Shown: positions 18,496 to 29,442, numbered from the stretch's first letter. The stretch: DNA of 64,000 nt from Acinetobacter baumannii (GCF_009759685.1 NZ_CP046654.1:2666001-2730000); one strand, 5' to 3'. Notes: generated from the sequence alone by a model not told the origin. Made by a program: numbers and translations.

Positions 18496-19662
18496 ATGAC
18501 CATTTCAGAGACATGGTTGCTGCCTGACGGGGTAGCAGATGTATTGCCGGAACAGGCGCAAGTCATTGAAAAACTTCGCCGTGAAGCTATAGATTTCCTC
18601 GCAGTACGAGGTTATCAACTGGTATATACACCATTTATCGAATACATCGAATCGTTGTCTTCATTATCAGAATCAAATCAAGACCTGGATTTAGTAACTT
18701 TTAAGGTGATTGACCAGCTTTCAGGCCGTTTACTCGGTATCCGTGCTGATATGACACCGCAAGTTGCACGTATTGATGCACATGTAAGACCTGTTGAAGG
18801 TGTTGCACGTTACTGTTACGCAGGGACTGTATTACATACAAAACCACAAAATTTCAATGCGACTCGCGCACCTTTACAATTAGGCGCAGAGTTATATGGG
18901 CATGATAGTATTGAAGCTGATGTCGAAATGGTCGACGTGATGCTTGGTTTGATTGAAAATGCCTATACTTTGCAAGGCGCACATTTAGACTTAGGGCATG
19001 TAGGCCTATTTCGTAGCTTAGTAAAATATGCGGGTCTTTCTAAAAATGAAGAGCATGAGTTATCTGATCTTTATCAAAGAAAAGCATTGCCTGAGTTAGC
19101 TGAATTTACCCAAAATTTAAATATGGGTTCAGATTTCTATGCACTTGGCCGTTATGCAAGTGATTTAGATGCCTTACAAGCGCATTTAAGTGCAGATATT
19201 TTAAAAGATGCTGAATTTGATGCTGCATTAAATGCACTTAAAACCACTCTCGAACAGATTAAAAACCGTTGGCCAGCACTTAATGTTGGAATTGACGTGG
19301 TTGAACTTCGCAGTTACCACTACCACACTGGTTTGATGTATGCAGTTTATGCACCAAATCGTGCCGCACCTTTAGCGCAAGGTGGCCGTTATGATGGTAT
19401 TGGGGAACACTTCGGTCGTGCACGTCCGGCTACCGGTTTTAGTTGTGATTTATATGCTTTAGGTGCGAACCAGTTTGCCGAAATCGAAACTGTAGTGGCA
19501 CCTAAAGGTACAGAAGCTGATTTACTTAAAGCAATTGCGAATGCGCGTTCAGAGGGTTTACGTGTAGTTCAATTGTTAGGTAATGATGATTTAAGTTCTA
19601 TTCCTTATGCAACACATCAATTGGTATTGCAAAACGGACAATGGAATATTGAAAAGATTTAA
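18496..19662 (+). CDS. hisZ: ATP phosphoribosyltransferase regulatory subunit
   Basis: This protein of 388 residues is a HisRS-like paralogue: the N-terminal LPDGVADVLPEQA, the motif 2 region (GRLLGIRADMTPQVARIDAH), and GGRYDGIGEHFGRARPATGF as motif 3-like glycine-rich segment. It lacks the anticodon-binding domain of true HisRS, which is the hallmark of HisZ. It joins short-form HisG to form the first enzyme of histidine synthesis. The purA gene follows 64 bases later in the same direction, a conserved pairing in Pseudomonas and Acinetobacter, although the two proteins serve different pathways. Confidence 0.93.
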   Translation: MTISETWLLPDGVADVLPEQAQVIEKLRREAIDFLAVRGYQLVYTPFIEYIESLSSLSESNQDLDLVTFKVIDQLSGRLLGIRADMTPQVARIDAHVRPVEGVARYCYAGTVLHTKPQNFNATRAPLQLGAELYGHDSIEADVEMVDVMLGLIENAYTLQGAHLDLGHVGLFRSLVKYAGLSKNEEHELSDLYQRKALPELAEFTQNLNMGSDFYALGRYASDLDALQAHLSADILKDAEFDAALNALKTTLEQIKNRWPALNVGIDVVELRSYHYHTGLMYAVYAPNRAAPLAQGGRYDGIGEHFGRARPATGFSCDLYALGANQFAEIETVVAPKGTEADLLKAIANARSEGLRVVQLLGNDDLSSIPYATHQLVLQNGQWNIEKI

Positions 19663-19711
19663 ACGCCAGCAGTAAGTTTTTTACTGATGGTTTCCAATTT
19701 TAACAGCATGA

Positions 19712-21046
<1,335 letters not shown>

Positions 21047-21063
21047 TTCGCAAAGATAAAAAT

Positions 21064-21087
21064 AGCCTCCTAAAAGGGGGCTTTTTT
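21064..21087 (+). terminator. Terminator after purA
   Basis: The stem AGCCTCC / GGGGGCT (one G-T pair) has the loop TAAAA and is followed by six T. Confidence 0.85.
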
Positions 21088-21167
21088 ATACCCTACTAAA
21101 GTGCAGTTTTGGTTTGGTTCGATTCAGATTAAAACATGATATATAGATCAGAAATCATAGGCTCAGG

Positions 21168-21485
21168 ATGAAGCTGCAACCCACTATTTCAAAAACCATT
21201 TTTTATTCTTTTTTATTTGCTATAGGTGGTTCACCCACATTAGCAATGCTGATTATTTATGGTCAAAATTATAATCCGGACTTCTTCATGACGGCATTTA
21301 TGAGTCTTTCTGTCCTGATTGCTTGTGTCCTCATTCCTGTTGTTCTCATACAAAACAGTTATTTACTCTGGAAGAGGAAAAATCCTAATCTTGAAGAGAA
21401 AGTTAAGACTTTAAGTCATGTTTATCTTGGTTTAAACATAATATGTTTAATATTCTGGATTTATTTGATGACTTTATCTAATTGA
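21168..21485 (+). CDS. Small membrane protein of unknown function
   Basis: This protein of 105 residues has three hydrophobic segments (about 10-32, 42-63 and 84-103) and a charged loop LLWKRKNPNLEEKVK between the second and third. No family motif is recognised. It stands alone between purA and the M48 protease gene, with its own upstream region. ATG 21168 follows a CAGGA sequence at the right distance. Coding is supported by the clean hydrophobic pattern and by the lack of a better frame, but function cannot be given. Confidence 0.6.
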   Translation: MKLQPTISKTIFYSFLFAIGGSPTLAMLIIYGQNYNPDFFMTAFMSLSVLIACVLIPVVLIQNSYLLWKRKNPNLEEKVKTLSHVYLGLNIICLIFWIYLMTLSN

Positions 21486-21601
21486 CCGTTACATAAATAC
21501 TATGATCGTGAAGAAATGAGAGATTTAAAGCGTGAGTGGTATTTCTTATAATAAGTGCAAAAGAATAAACAGTTTTTTAACGATTTAGGTGACCCATGTT
21601 A

Positions 21602-22381
21602 ATGAATAAAAAGTTCGTTCTAAGCTTGTGCGCAGCAGGTGCAGTAACAATTTCTGGTTGTGCCACAATGGCTGATATGGCAGGTGCAGATACCGCGACT
21701 TTAAATGCTCAATCTGCACAAAGTTTCAATAAAATGGTGCAGGAAGCGCGTGGTAAAGGTGCTTTAGATACAAGCTCAAGTACCTATAACCGTATTAATG
21801 CGGTTTTTAACCGTTTAAAACCTTATGCGAATCAAATGAATCAGACAGGCCAGCCATTTAGTTGGCAATTGGCTGTATTGAAGTCAGATACGATTAACGC
21901 TTACGTTGCGCCTGGTGGCAAGGTTGTGTTTTACACAGGTATTGTAAATAAACTGAACTTGACTGATGCTGAAATTGCAGCAGTTATGGGCCATGAAATG
22001 ACTCACGCCTTGGAAGAGCATGCAAAAAGTAAAATTGGCGCACAAGCTTTAACTGATTTAGCGTTAAATATTGGTTTAAGTCAGATTAATGGTGGTAATG
22101 TGAGTCAACTAGGCGCGGCTGCGGCTCAGTTAGGCACGCAAGTAGGTGTGGGTCTGCCATATTCTCGTAGTTTGGAAAGCCGTGCTGACCAAGGTGGTTT
22201 AATGCTAATGGCGCGTGCAGGTTATAACCCAAATGCAGCGATTACGCTTTGGGAAAAAATGAACAAGCTTGAAGGCAGTGGATCATCTTTCTTGTCTACT
22301 CACCCATCAAACGCTCAACGTATTAATGACATGCGTAAGAATTTACCTGCGGCATTAGCTATTTATAATGGTCGTAAGTAA
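21602..22381 (+). CDS. M48-family metallopeptidase lipoprotein (LoiP/YcaL type)
   Basis: This protein has 259 residues from ATG 21602; ATG 21596 is an equal alternative. The signal peptide ends in a lipobox (TISGCA, lipidated Cys at about 19), placing it in the outer or inner membrane facing the periplasm. The zinc motif GHEMTHALEEH (HExxH) is at about residue 126-136, with the third ligand expected in the SRSLESRADQ-GG segment (Glu-x-x-Ala-Asp). The length and single-domain form match LoiP/YcaL-type proteases rather than BepA, as no TPR region follows. It probably takes part in quality control of outer-membrane proteins. A terminator shared with the convergent tas gene follows. Confidence 0.88.
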   Translation: MNKKFVLSLCAAGAVTISGCATMADMAGADTATLNAQSAQSFNKMVQEARGKGALDTSSSTYNRINAVFNRLKPYANQMNQTGQPFSWQLAVLKSDTINAYVAPGGKVVFYTGIVNKLNLTDAEIAAVMGHEMTHALEEHAKSKIGAQALTDLALNIGLSQINGGNVSQLGAAAAQLGTQVGVGLPYSRSLESRADQGGLMLMARAGYNPNAAITLWEKMNKLEGSGSSFLSTHPSNAQRINDMRKNLPAALAIYNGRK

Positions 22382-22410
22382 GTTTTAACACTAATAGAAC
22401 TAATGTTAAA

Positions 22411-22440
22411 AACGGATGCTTGAGCATCCGTTTTTGTTTT
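22411..22440. terminator. Terminator after the M48 gene
   Basis: A 9-bp perfect stem AACGGATGC / GCATCCGTT with the loop TTGA is followed by TTTGTTTT. It ends at the stop of the convergent tas-like gene. Confidence 0.85.
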
Positions 22441-23489
22441 TAAGGAGCAGGATTAGGCTGTTGTATATGAATAGCCTCAATGCCTTGTAAAATCTCTGGT
22501 GAAAGCTCGATTTCAAAAGCTTGGATATTTTCTTTGAGCTGATCTAAATTGGTTGCACCAATAATCGTACTCGTCACAAAAAATTGCTGCTTAATAAAAG
22601 CTAGAGCCAATTGAGTCAGGCTTAAACCATGCTTTTCAGCAAGCTGTGCATATTGTTCAGTTGCCCATTCACTTTGCGGGTTGCTGTATCTGCTAAAGCG
22701 AGGGAAAAGTGTAACGCGGGCATTGGCTGGTCGAGCCCCATTTCTAAATTTGCCAGTTAAATAACCAAAAGCAAGAGGAGAGTATGCAAGTAAACCTACA
22801 CCCTCATATTTGGCAATTTCTGACATACCGATTTCATAGGTGCGATTAAGCAGACTATACGGATTTTGCACACTCACAAATTTACTCACACCTAAATTTT
22901 CGGCAAGCTGAAGGAACTTCATGGTGCCCCACGGTGTTTCATTAGATAAGCCGATATAACGAATGCGGCCTCGATTAATCTCTTTTTGGAGAGCGAGTAA
23001 TGTTTCTTCTAAGGGAGTAGTATCGTAATCATTTTGGGCTTGCTGATTACCATAAGCGAGCGTTCCAAAGAAGTTGGTATGGCGTTCAGGCCAATGTAAT
23101 TGATAAAGATCAATATAATCAGTTTGTAAGCGTTTGAGAGAGCCATCAATCGCTTGTGTAATATGTTCACTATTAAACTTGGTATGGCCTTCTCGAATAT
23201 GTGTTCCACCAAAGCCGGGACCTGCAATTTTTGAAGCAAGGAATACTTTATCGCGCTGACCATGCTGTGCAAACCAATTGCCTAAGATGGTTTCGGTTGC
23301 TCCATATGTTTCTGGTTTAGGAGGCACGGAATACATCTCTGCCGTATCCCAAAAATATAAACCGTGTTCTAAAGCGTAATTGAGTTGTTCGAAAGCTTCT
23401 TGTTGAGTATTTTGCTCACCAAATGTCATGGTACCTAAGCAAATTTCAGGAAGGTTAATGCCAGTGTGACCAAGTGGTTTAAATTGCAT
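22440..23489 (-). CDS. tas: Tas-like NADP-dependent aldo-keto reductase
   Basis: This protein of 349 residues resembles E. coli Tas from end to end: GTMTFGEQNT at the start, DTAEMYSVPPKPETYG-TE (catalytic Asp and Tyr), the SKIAGP segment (catalytic Lys), DYIDLYQLHWPER (catalytic His), QNPYSLLNR and a closing GATNLDQLKENI. All four catalytic residues of the aldo-keto reductase barrel are present. The natural substrate of Tas is not settled; the E. coli gene was found as a suppressor of tyrosine auxotrophy. It is transcribed alone and convergent with the M48 protease gene. Confidence 0.88.
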   Translation of the reverse strand: MQFKPLGHTGINLPEICLGTMTFGEQNTQQEAFEQLNYALEHGLYFWDTAEMYSVPPKPETYGATETILGNWFAQHGQRDKVFLASKIAGPGFGGTHIREGHTKFNSEHITQAIDGSLKRLQTDYIDLYQLHWPERHTNFFGTLAYGNQQAQNDYDTTPLEETLLALQKEINRGRIRYIGLSNETPWGTMKFLQLAENLGVSKFVSVQNPYSLLNRTYEIGMSEIAKYEGVGLLAYSPLAFGYLTGKFRNGARPANARVTLFPRFSRYSNPQSEWATEQYAQLAEKHGLSLTQLALAFIKQQFFVTSTIIGATNLDQLKENIQAFEIELSPEILQGIEAIHIQQPNPAP

Positions 23490-23608
23490 ACTGCGAAATC
23501 CTTAAGAAATTTTAAGTTAGCCTAACGGAGAATATGTATTCAACTTAAATCATAAAAACAGAATAGTTTGTAAGCTTTGTGTATTAACTCATTGTTGCAT
23601 ATAAAAAA

Positions 23609-23626
23609 AGCAAACCGAAGTTTGCT
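23609..23626 (-). terminator. Terminator after crp/vfr
   Basis: A 7-bp stem (AGCAAAC / GTTTGCT) with a four-base loop is followed on the minus strand by a T7 run, 25 bases after the crp stop. Confidence 0.8.
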
Positions 23627-23649
23627 CTTTATTCAATAATTACGAGTAA

Positions 23650-24357
23650 TTATTCTTCGTCATCATAGTCTTCGTCAGTGACTGGGGTTTCTTCTAATGA
23701 AGTATCAAAAATTAGAATAGCTTTACCGTCAGTTTGAATCATACCTTGATCTTCTAAGGTCTTTAATACACGGCCAACCATTTCTCGTGAACACCCGACA
23801 ATGCGTCCAATCTCTTGTCGAGTAATACGAATTTGACGGCCATTCGGCAAGATCATTGCTTCTGGTTGTGAAGATAGGTCGATTAAGCAACGCGCAATAC
23901 GACCTGACACATCAATAAATGCAAGATCGGTCATTTTACGAGTTGTATTTTTTAAACGACGAACGAGTTGCGCGAAAACGGCATAGCTGAGATCTGGATA
24001 CTGTTTGCTCAGTTCGTGGAAGTTGTCATATGAAATTTCTGCAATTTCACAGACATCACGGGTACGAACTTCAGCTGTACGTTGAGGGTTCGGTTCGAAA
24101 AGCCCCATTTCCCCAAAGAAGTCACCAGGATTCAAATATGCCACAACAATTTCACGTTCATCGTCTTCACGTAAAATAATTGAAACTGAGCCTTTTAAAA
24201 TTAAATATAAAGATTTTGACTCTGTTCCGGCATCAACAATTGTGGTTCGTTTTGGATATCTGTTGATGTGAGCACGTTTTAACAATGCTTTAACGGATTC
24301 AGGTAGTTGCCCCGGAGATAAAGCATCTGTGCTGAGTTGTGAAAAATTTGAAGTCAT
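23650..24357 (-). CDS. vfr: Crp/Vfr-type cyclic-nucleotide-responsive regulator
   Basis: This protein of 235 residues has an N-terminal cyclic-nucleotide-binding barrel with the phosphate-binding cassette FFGEMGLFEPNPQRTAEVR (about 90-108), the long dimer helix, and a C-terminal winged helix with the recognition helix in RQEIGRIVGCSREMVGRVLKTLE. The Glu, Arg and Ser of the cassette needed for cAMP binding are present, so cAMP response is expected. It differs from E. coli Crp by about 20 extra N-terminal residues and an acidic C-terminal tail (DEDYDDEE). The Acinetobacter homologue is usually named Vfr. It is a global regulator. The promoter region is next to a MITE-like element. Confidence 0.9.
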   Translation of the reverse strand: MTSNFSQLSTDALSPGQLPESVKALLKRAHINRYPKRTTIVDAGTESKSLYLILKGSVSIILREDDEREIVVAYLNPGDFFGEMGLFEPNPQRTAEVRTRDVCEIAEISYDNFHELSKQYPDLSYAVFAQLVRRLKNTTRKMTDLAFIDVSGRIARCLIDLSSQPEAMILPNGRQIRITRQEIGRIVGCSREMVGRVLKTLEDQGMIQTDGKAILIFDTSLEETPVTDEDYDDEE

Positions 24358-24466
24358 GCTTGATATGTTCCGAATAGGGTAAACAATTCACACAAGCTCG
24401 AGATGAGCTATTACACAGAAGAGATGAAATTCCTTATCAACTCATTTTATGTTAGTGTACAAAACA

Positions 24467-24763
24467 AGGGTCTGTTGACATTTCACAGATGGTTGCGACA
24501 TAAGACAATTTTTCTGGACGTTACGAAGCAAGAACTAGGGAATTTAGTCATTCTAAATCAATAGAGCTTAACAACGAAACGAACAAAAAAATCTGGCCTT
24601 GCGCTGCATCAAAGATGCTTTAATTGCACCTCAGATTCCGGCTGAAATTTAACAAACTTTATTACAAAACTGGACAAAGGATTGCCCTTGTCTGTGTTTT
24701 GCGTTTTATTTGGATTAATTTTTAGCTATTACGCAATCCATAGATGAAATGTCAACAGACCCT
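24467..24763. mobile_element. MITE-like element with 19-bp terminal inverted repeats
   Basis: The ends AGGGTCTGTTGACATTTCA (24467-24485) and the perfect inverted copy (24745-24763) bound 297 bases; similarity continues inward for about 20 more bases with mismatches (ATGG-TTGCG against ATGGATTGCG). No coding frame of useful length lies inside. It fills most of the 439-base space between crp and the OsmC gene, with the right end 33 bases from the OsmC start. The ends recur in a short relative at 62578-62638, which shows a dispersed family. The mobilising transposase is not identified. Confidence 0.7.
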
Positions 24764-24796
24764 GCTTAAATTTATAATTTTTTTTGGGTAGTTGCA

Positions 24797-25219
24797 ATGC
24801 AAACAAGTGTACATTGGCTAGAGAATGTTGCTTTTGAAGCGAAATCAGAGAGCGGTCATAGTGTAGTGATGGATGGCTCACCTGAGTACGGTGGTGAAAA
24901 CCGTGGACCACGTCCTATGGAGTTGATATTAATGGGACTTGGTGGGTGTGCTTCGTTTGATATTGTGACTATTTTAAAGAAATCCCGTCAAGATGTGACG
25001 AATGTCGTATGTCAGCTTAAAGCTGAGAGAGCAGATGCAATTCCGGCAGTTTTCACCAAGATCCATTTACACTTTGTAGTGACAGGTAAAGCTGTAAAAG
25101 AAAAACAGGTCGCAAAAGCAGTAGAGCTATCAGCTGAAAAATATTGTTCAGCAAGTAAAATGCTTTCAGATGGTGGCGTAGAAATTACTCACGATTTTGA
25201 GATTATTGAAGCAGCGTAA
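24797..25219 (+). CDS. OsmC-family protein
   Basis: This protein of 140 residues is the usual OsmC/Ohr length. The two reactive Cys of the family are present: Cys51 in GLGGCASFD and Cys117 in EKYCSASKM. The sequence GSPEYGGENRGPRPMELILMGLGGC with the Pro-Met-Glu stretch is closest to the YhfA-type branch rather than Ohr. The family reduces organic or fatty-acid hydroperoxides using its Cys pair. Its start follows the MITE-like element, so its promoter is close to or within the element end. A weak terminator follows at 25249-25276. Confidence 0.85.
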   Translation: MQTSVHWLENVAFEAKSESGHSVVMDGSPEYGGENRGPRPMELILMGLGGCASFDIVTILKKSRQDVTNVVCQLKAERADAIPAVFTKIHLHFVVTGKAVKEKQVAKAVELSAEKYCSASKMLSDGGVEITHDFEIIEAA

Positions 25220-25248
25220 TTTTATTTGTGAATGCCTAAAAAATAAAA

Positions 25249-25276
25249 AGCTAACAGTCATGTTGGCTTTTTTTTA
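25249..25276 (+). terminator. Terminator after the OsmC gene
   Basis: The stem AGCTAAC / GTTGGCT has one G-T pair and a loop AGTCAT, followed by seven or eight T. Confidence 0.7.
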
Positions 25277-25313
25277 TGATAAGAATAATTAAAAAATAAA
25301 AGGAGAGAGTTAA

Positions 25314-25739
25314 GTGAATATCCGTTTAGCACAATGGGATGATACCGAAACCATATGTTATTTACTTAAACAAATGGGATATTCACAGCCTTTAAAAGTA
25401 GTTCAGGAACAATTTCAAATACTAAGTAAAGATCCTAATGCGATTACGTTGGTCGCAGCTGACGATTTAAAAGTGTATGGAGTTTTATCGCTTTATTTTA
25501 TTCCACAAATTGCCTTACAAGGTGACTTTGCCAAAATATGTTATCTATGTGTTGACGAGAAGATGCGTAGTAAAGGAGTGGGGCATTTGCTTGTACAAGA
25601 AGCAGAACGGTTAGCGAAGCAACGTGGTTGTGACCGAATGGAACTTCATTCGGGGATACAAAGACCTTTGGCACATCAATTTTACCTAAGAGAAGGCTAT
25701 GTCGAAGCGCCAAAGTACTTTCGTAAAGTTTTAAATTAA
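25314..25739 (+). CDS. GNAT-family N-acetyltransferase
   Basis: This protein has 141 residues from GTG 25314 with AAGGAGAGAG upstream. The GNAT core is clear: the beta-strand AKICYLCVDEKMRSKGVGHLLVQEAE with the acetyl-CoA-binding Arg/Gln-x-x-Gly-x-Gly/Ala motif (RSKGVG) at about 82-88, then RLAKQRGCDRMELHSG and HQFYLREGYVEAPKYF, the typical last strand. The substrate is unknown. It overlaps the convergent M23 peptidase gene at the stop codons (TTAATG region, 25736-25739), so the two share transcription end sequence. Confidence 0.85.
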   Translation: MNIRLAQWDDTETICYLLKQMGYSQPLKVVQEQFQILSKDPNAITLVAADDLKVYGVLSLYFIPQIALQGDFAKICYLCVDEKMRSKGVGHLLVQEAERLAKQRGCDRMELHSGIQRPLAHQFYLREGYVEAPKYFRKVLN

Positions 25740-26542
25740 TGAGTCGTATTTAAAAAAAGTTGAGGGTCTACCCGTGCATTGTTAAGGCTCATTCCCCAAT
25801 GTAAATGGGGGCCTGTGACACGTCCTGTTTTACCGACGAGACCTAAAGTTTCCCCTTGACGAATATGTTGGCCTTTTTCTACTTTTATCTCGCTTAAATG
25901 ACAAAACATACTAATTAAGCCTTGACCGTGATCGATTAATACAGTTTGCCCATTAAAAAAATAATGACCTGTTTGAACGACTACACCGTCTGCTGGAGCA
26001 ACTACTTTTTGGCCTATTGGTGCTGGAATATCTAGACCTGAGTGTGGAGCACGTTCTTCACCATTAAAAAAGCGTTTTTTACCAAAAGAATTGGTAAATT
26101 TTCCCGAAGTTGGGCGTATAAATTTTGGTAAGGCTTGCCACGAACTTTGCGTAAATGAACTATAAACATCATTTTGTTCTTTAGCTTCTTGAGCGTAACG
26201 ATCTAATTGACTTTGATTGGGATTTACATAGTCTTGATTGGTAACTTTAAGGCGTTGCTCAGCATATGGATAAGATTTAACTTCTATTTGAATAGGGGCT
26301 TTATTGGTATCGAGTTGAACACTACCAAGTGGAGTAGATAACGGAATACCGAAAACTGCATAACGCTGCTGTCCTTCTTGGCTAATTAAAACCGGTTTGT
26401 GTTGAAAAGTGACCTGAGTAATATCCGACGTTAAAGGAATAACTGCAATACCACCGGGTCTTCTTGAGTCTTGGGGTAACTCCGCCATTGCTAGAGTCGA
26501 GCTAAAAAGACAAGTTGTTAATATAATATGTTTTAAGCGCAT
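25736..26542 (-). CDS. Exported M23-family metallopeptidase (LysM-less, murein-type)
   Basis: This protein has 268 residues from ATG 26542; a TTG at 26554 is a weaker option. A signal peptide (residues 1-20, ending LAMAEL) sends it to the periplasm. The N-terminal half (about 25-130) is a beta-rich domain of the type found before M23 domains in YebA/NlpD-like enzymes. The M23 zinc site is complete: HSGLDIPAPIGQ (His and Asp), then HLHWGMSLNN (HxH). It should cut peptide cross-links of peptidoglycan. The final 30 residues are short with no LysM domain. It converges with the acetyltransferase gene. Confidence 0.88.
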   Translation of the reverse strand: MRLKHIILTTCLFSSTLAMAELPQDSRRPGGIAVIPLTSDITQVTFQHKPVLISQEGQQRYAVFGIPLSTPLGSVQLDTNKAPIQIEVKSYPYAEQRLKVTNQDYVNPNQSQLDRYAQEAKEQNDVYSSFTQSSWQALPKFIRPTSGKFTNSFGKKRFFNGEERAPHSGLDIPAPIGQKVVAPADGVVVQTGHYFFNGQTVLIDHGQGLISMFCHLSEIKVEKGQHIRQGETLGLVGKTGRVTGPHLHWGMSLNNARVDPQLFLNTTH

Positions 26543-26777
26543 TTTTAATTTCAAAAACAGGATGGAATTGGCAAGATAAATTAATTCTTAATTTGGGAAT
26601 TCTCAATGAAGTCTTTGTGAAGACCATAAAATAGATGAGAGTAAATATAAATATTCAAGATATTTAATAAAATGTAGCCGAAGTGTACTTGAAATATATA
26701 CAAAACAAACCCATATTATAATCGAGTTTTACTCGCAGTATTTTTTATAACTTAATGAAAAATATATAAAAATTTAT

Positions 26778-26804
26778 TTGAAATCCGAAAAAGTGTTCCC
26801 ATCT
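26778..26804 (+). promoter_or_regulatory. Heat-shock (sigma-32-type) promoter of clpB
   Basis: A TTTGAAA box (26777-26783) lies 14 bases upstream of CCCATCT (26798-26804), which closely resembles the E. coli sigma-32 consensus (CTTGAAA, 13-15 bases, CCCCATNT). It sits 39 bases before the clpB start. The surrounding 26543-26842 region holds no gene. Confidence 0.65.
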
Positions 26805-26842
26805 ATTACACAAGTACGAATTTGTTGTGAGGAATAACAAGA

Positions 26843-29422
26843 ATGCGATTTGAAAAATTTACGAACCGCTTGCAGCAAGCCCTCTCAGATGCTCAATCCT
26901 TAGCGATGGGTAAAGACCATACAGCTATAGCAGGTATTCATATTTTGAGTACTTTATTGGAAGAGCCGTCCAATATTAGTTTGTTGCAACAAGCAGGTGC
27001 ACGGTTACCTGAACTTAAACAAAAGCTAGAGCAGGCTTTAAAAGATGCTCCGACTATTGCTAACCCGACGGGCGATGTCAATTTAAACCCAGAAGCAGTT
27101 AAAGCACTCAACTTGGCAGATCGATACGCGCAAAAAGCTGGCGATGAATTTTTGTCAACTGACTGGGTTTTATTGGGCTTGGCAGAAACTGGTGAAACAA
27201 AAAATATTTTAAGTGCCGTAGGTGTAACTCCCGACAGCTTACGCAAAGTAATTGAAAATATTCGAGGTAGTGACAAAGTCATGAGTAATAATCACGAAGA
27301 CCAACGTGACTCACTTAATAAATATACGATTGATTTAACCGAGCGGGCTTTATCGGGGAAACTTGATCCGGTGATTGGGCGTGATGATGAGATTCGCCGT
27401 ACCATTCAGGTCTTGTCACGCCGTACTAAAAATAACCCAGTACTCATTGGTGAACCTGGGGTAGGTAAAACCGCTATTGTTGAAGGTTTGGCACAACGTA
27501 TTGTCAATGGTGAAGTACCAGAAGGCTTAAAGAATAAACGTGTTTTATCGTTAGATTTAGGTTCATTGCTTGCTGGTGCTAAGTATCGTGGTGAGTTTGA
27601 AGAACGTTTAAAAGCTGTTTTAAAAGATTTGGCGAAACACGAAGGCGAAATCATCTTGTTCATTGACGAGTTACATACACTCGTTGGTGCTGGTAAAGGT
27701 GACGGCGCGATGGATGCAGGTAATATGTTAAAACCTGCGTTGGCTCGTGGTGAGTTGCGCTGTGTGGGTGCAACAACCTTAGATGAATATCGCCAATACA
27801 TTGAAAAAGATGCAGCCTTGGAGCGTCGTTTCCAAAAAGTACTGGTCGATGAACCAAGTGTAGAAGATACCATTGCGATTTTACGTGGTCTGAAAGAAAA
27901 GTATGCGACTCACCATGGCGTACAGATTTTAGACTCAGCGATTATTGCTGCGGCGAAAATGTCTCATCGTTATATTACAGACCGTCAATTACCGGACAAG
28001 GCGATTGACCTGATTGATGAAGCCGCTTCTCGTATTAAGATGGAAATCGATTCTAAGCCAGAAGCACTTGATAAACTTGACCGCCGTTTAATCCAGTTGA
28101 AAATGCAATTGGAAGCGGTGAAAAAAGATGAAGACGCAGGCAGTAAGGCCGAAGTTACTCATCTTGAAAAACAGATCGCTGAAGTCGAGAAAGAATACAA
28201 CGATCTGGAAGAAGTGTGGAAAGCTGAGAAAACACTGGTAGAAGGCACTAAACAAGCTCAGGTTGAACTTGATAAAGCACGTATTGCTTTTGAAAAAGCT
28301 CAGCGCGAAGGCGATTTGGCAGAAGCAGCACGTTTGCAATATGGCGTAATTCCAGAGCTTCAAAAACAATTGGAGCAAGATGAAGTTGCTGAAGAAAACG
28401 AAGAGCCAAAACTCATTCGTACAAAAGTAACTGAAAATGAAATTGCTGAAGTCGTTAGTGCTGCAACAGGTATTCCGGTTGCTAAAATGATGCAAGGCGA
28501 GCGTGAAAAACTCCTTCATATGGAAGAGTTTTTACATGACCGTGTTGTAGGGCAAGATGAAGCAGTTGTTGCGGTATCGAATGCTGTTCGCCGTTCACGT
28601 GCCGGTTTGTCTGACCCGAATCGTCCTAGCGGATCATTCTTGTTCTTAGGACCAACAGGTGTTGGTAAAACTGAGTTGACTAAAGCTTTAGCTAACTTCT
28701 TGTTTGACAGTGATGATGCCATGATTCGTATCGACATGAGTGAATTCATGGAGAAACATTCTGTCAGCCGTTTAGTTGGTGCGCCTCCGGGTTACGTAGG
28801 TTACGAAGAGGGCGGTGTTTTAACCGAAGCTGTTCGCCGTAAACCATATAGCGTAGTGTTGTTTGATGAGGTTGAAAAAGCGCATCCAGATGTCTTCAAT
28901 ATCTTGCTGCAAGTGTTAGACGATGGACGCTTAACCGACTCACAAGGTCGTGTAGTGGACTTTAAAAACACGGTTATTGTGATGACATCGAACTTGGGTT
29001 CACAAGATGTACGTGAACTTGGTGAAGGTGCAACTGATGATGAAGTGCGTACTATTGTAATGAATGCGGTAAGTCAGCATTTCCGTCCGGAGTTTATTAA
29101 CCGGATTGATGAGCTGGTGATTTTCCATTCACTCAAAAAAGCACAAATTCGTGGCATTGCCGATATTCAGTTGGACCGCTTACGCTCACGACTTGTTGAT
29201 CGTGATATGAGTTTAACTGTAGATGACAGTGCATTTGACTTATTGATTGACGCTGGTTTTGATCCTGTATACGGAGCGCGTCCATTGAAACGTGCAATTC
29301 AACAACAGGTTGAAAATACACTAGCTCAAAAAATCTTGTCAGGTGACTTTGTTGCGGGTGATACCATTTTAGTTAAAGGCGAAAATGGTCACTTAGTGTT
29401 TGATAAGCTGAAACTCAGCTAA
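26843..29422 (+). CDS. clpB: ClpB disaggregase
   Basis: This protein of 859 residues is the standard length. The Clp N-terminal repeat domain (1-145) is followed by AAA+ module 1 with Walker [10 protein letters not shown] (about 203) and Walker B-like [12 protein letters not shown]. The long middle coiled coil (about 400-530) is rich in Glu and Lys. AAA+ module 2 has Walker [10 protein letters not shown] (about 604) and the pore-loop segment [13 protein letters not shown]. It works with DnaK to rescue aggregated proteins after heat stress. A sigma-32-type promoter upstream and a strong terminator downstream bound it as a single-gene unit. Confidence 0.98.
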   Translation: MRFEKFTNRLQQALSDAQSLAMGKDHTAIAGIHILSTLLEEPSNISLLQQAGARLPELKQKLEQALKDAPTIANPTGDVNLNPEAVKALNLADRYAQKAGDEFLSTDWVLLGLAETGETKNILSAVGVTPDSLRKVIENIRGSDKVMSNNHEDQRDSLNKYTIDLTERALSGKLDPVIGRDDEIRRTIQVLSRRTKNNPVLIGEPGVGKTAIVEGLAQRIVNGEVPEGLKNKRVLSLDLGSLLAGAKYRGEFEERLKAVLKDLAKHEGEIILFIDELHTLVGAGKGDGAMDAGNMLKPALARGELRCVGATTLDEYRQYIEKDAALERRFQKVLVDEPSVEDTIAILRGLKEKYATHHGVQILDSAIIAAAKMSHRYITDRQLPDKAIDLIDEAASRIKMEIDSKPEALDKLDRRLIQLKMQLEAVKKDEDAGSKAEVTHLEKQIAEVEKEYNDLEEVWKAEKTLVEGTKQAQVELDKARIAFEKAQREGDLAEAARLQYGVIPELQKQLEQDEVAEENEEPKLIRTKVTENEIAEVVSAATGIPVAKMMQGEREKLLHMEEFLHDRVVGQDEAVVAVSNAVRRSRAGLSDPNRPSGSFLFLGPTGVGKTELTKALANFLFDSDDAMIRIDMSEFMEKHSVSRLVGAPPGYVGYEEGGVLTEAVRRKPYSVVLFDEVEKAHPDVFNILLQVLDDGRLTDSQGRVVDFKNTVIVMTSNLGSQDVRELGEGATDDEVRTIVMNAVSQHFRPEFINRIDELVIFHSLKKAQIRGIADIQLDRLRSRLVDRDMSLTVDDSAFDLLIDAGFDPVYGARPLKRAIQQQVENTLAQKILSGDFVAGDTILVKGENGHLVFDKLKLS

Positions 29423-29442
29423 GTTTTTTTCTGCTAAAACCG

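Noticed and set aside
27406..27873. A 155-residue open frame opposite clpB
   Set aside because: It is a shadow of a strongly conserved coding region with no independent signal.
28088..28519. A Phe-rich 143-residue frame opposite the clpB middle domain
   Set aside because: The Phe content mirrors the Glu/Lys (GAA/AAA) codons of the coiled coil on the other strand.
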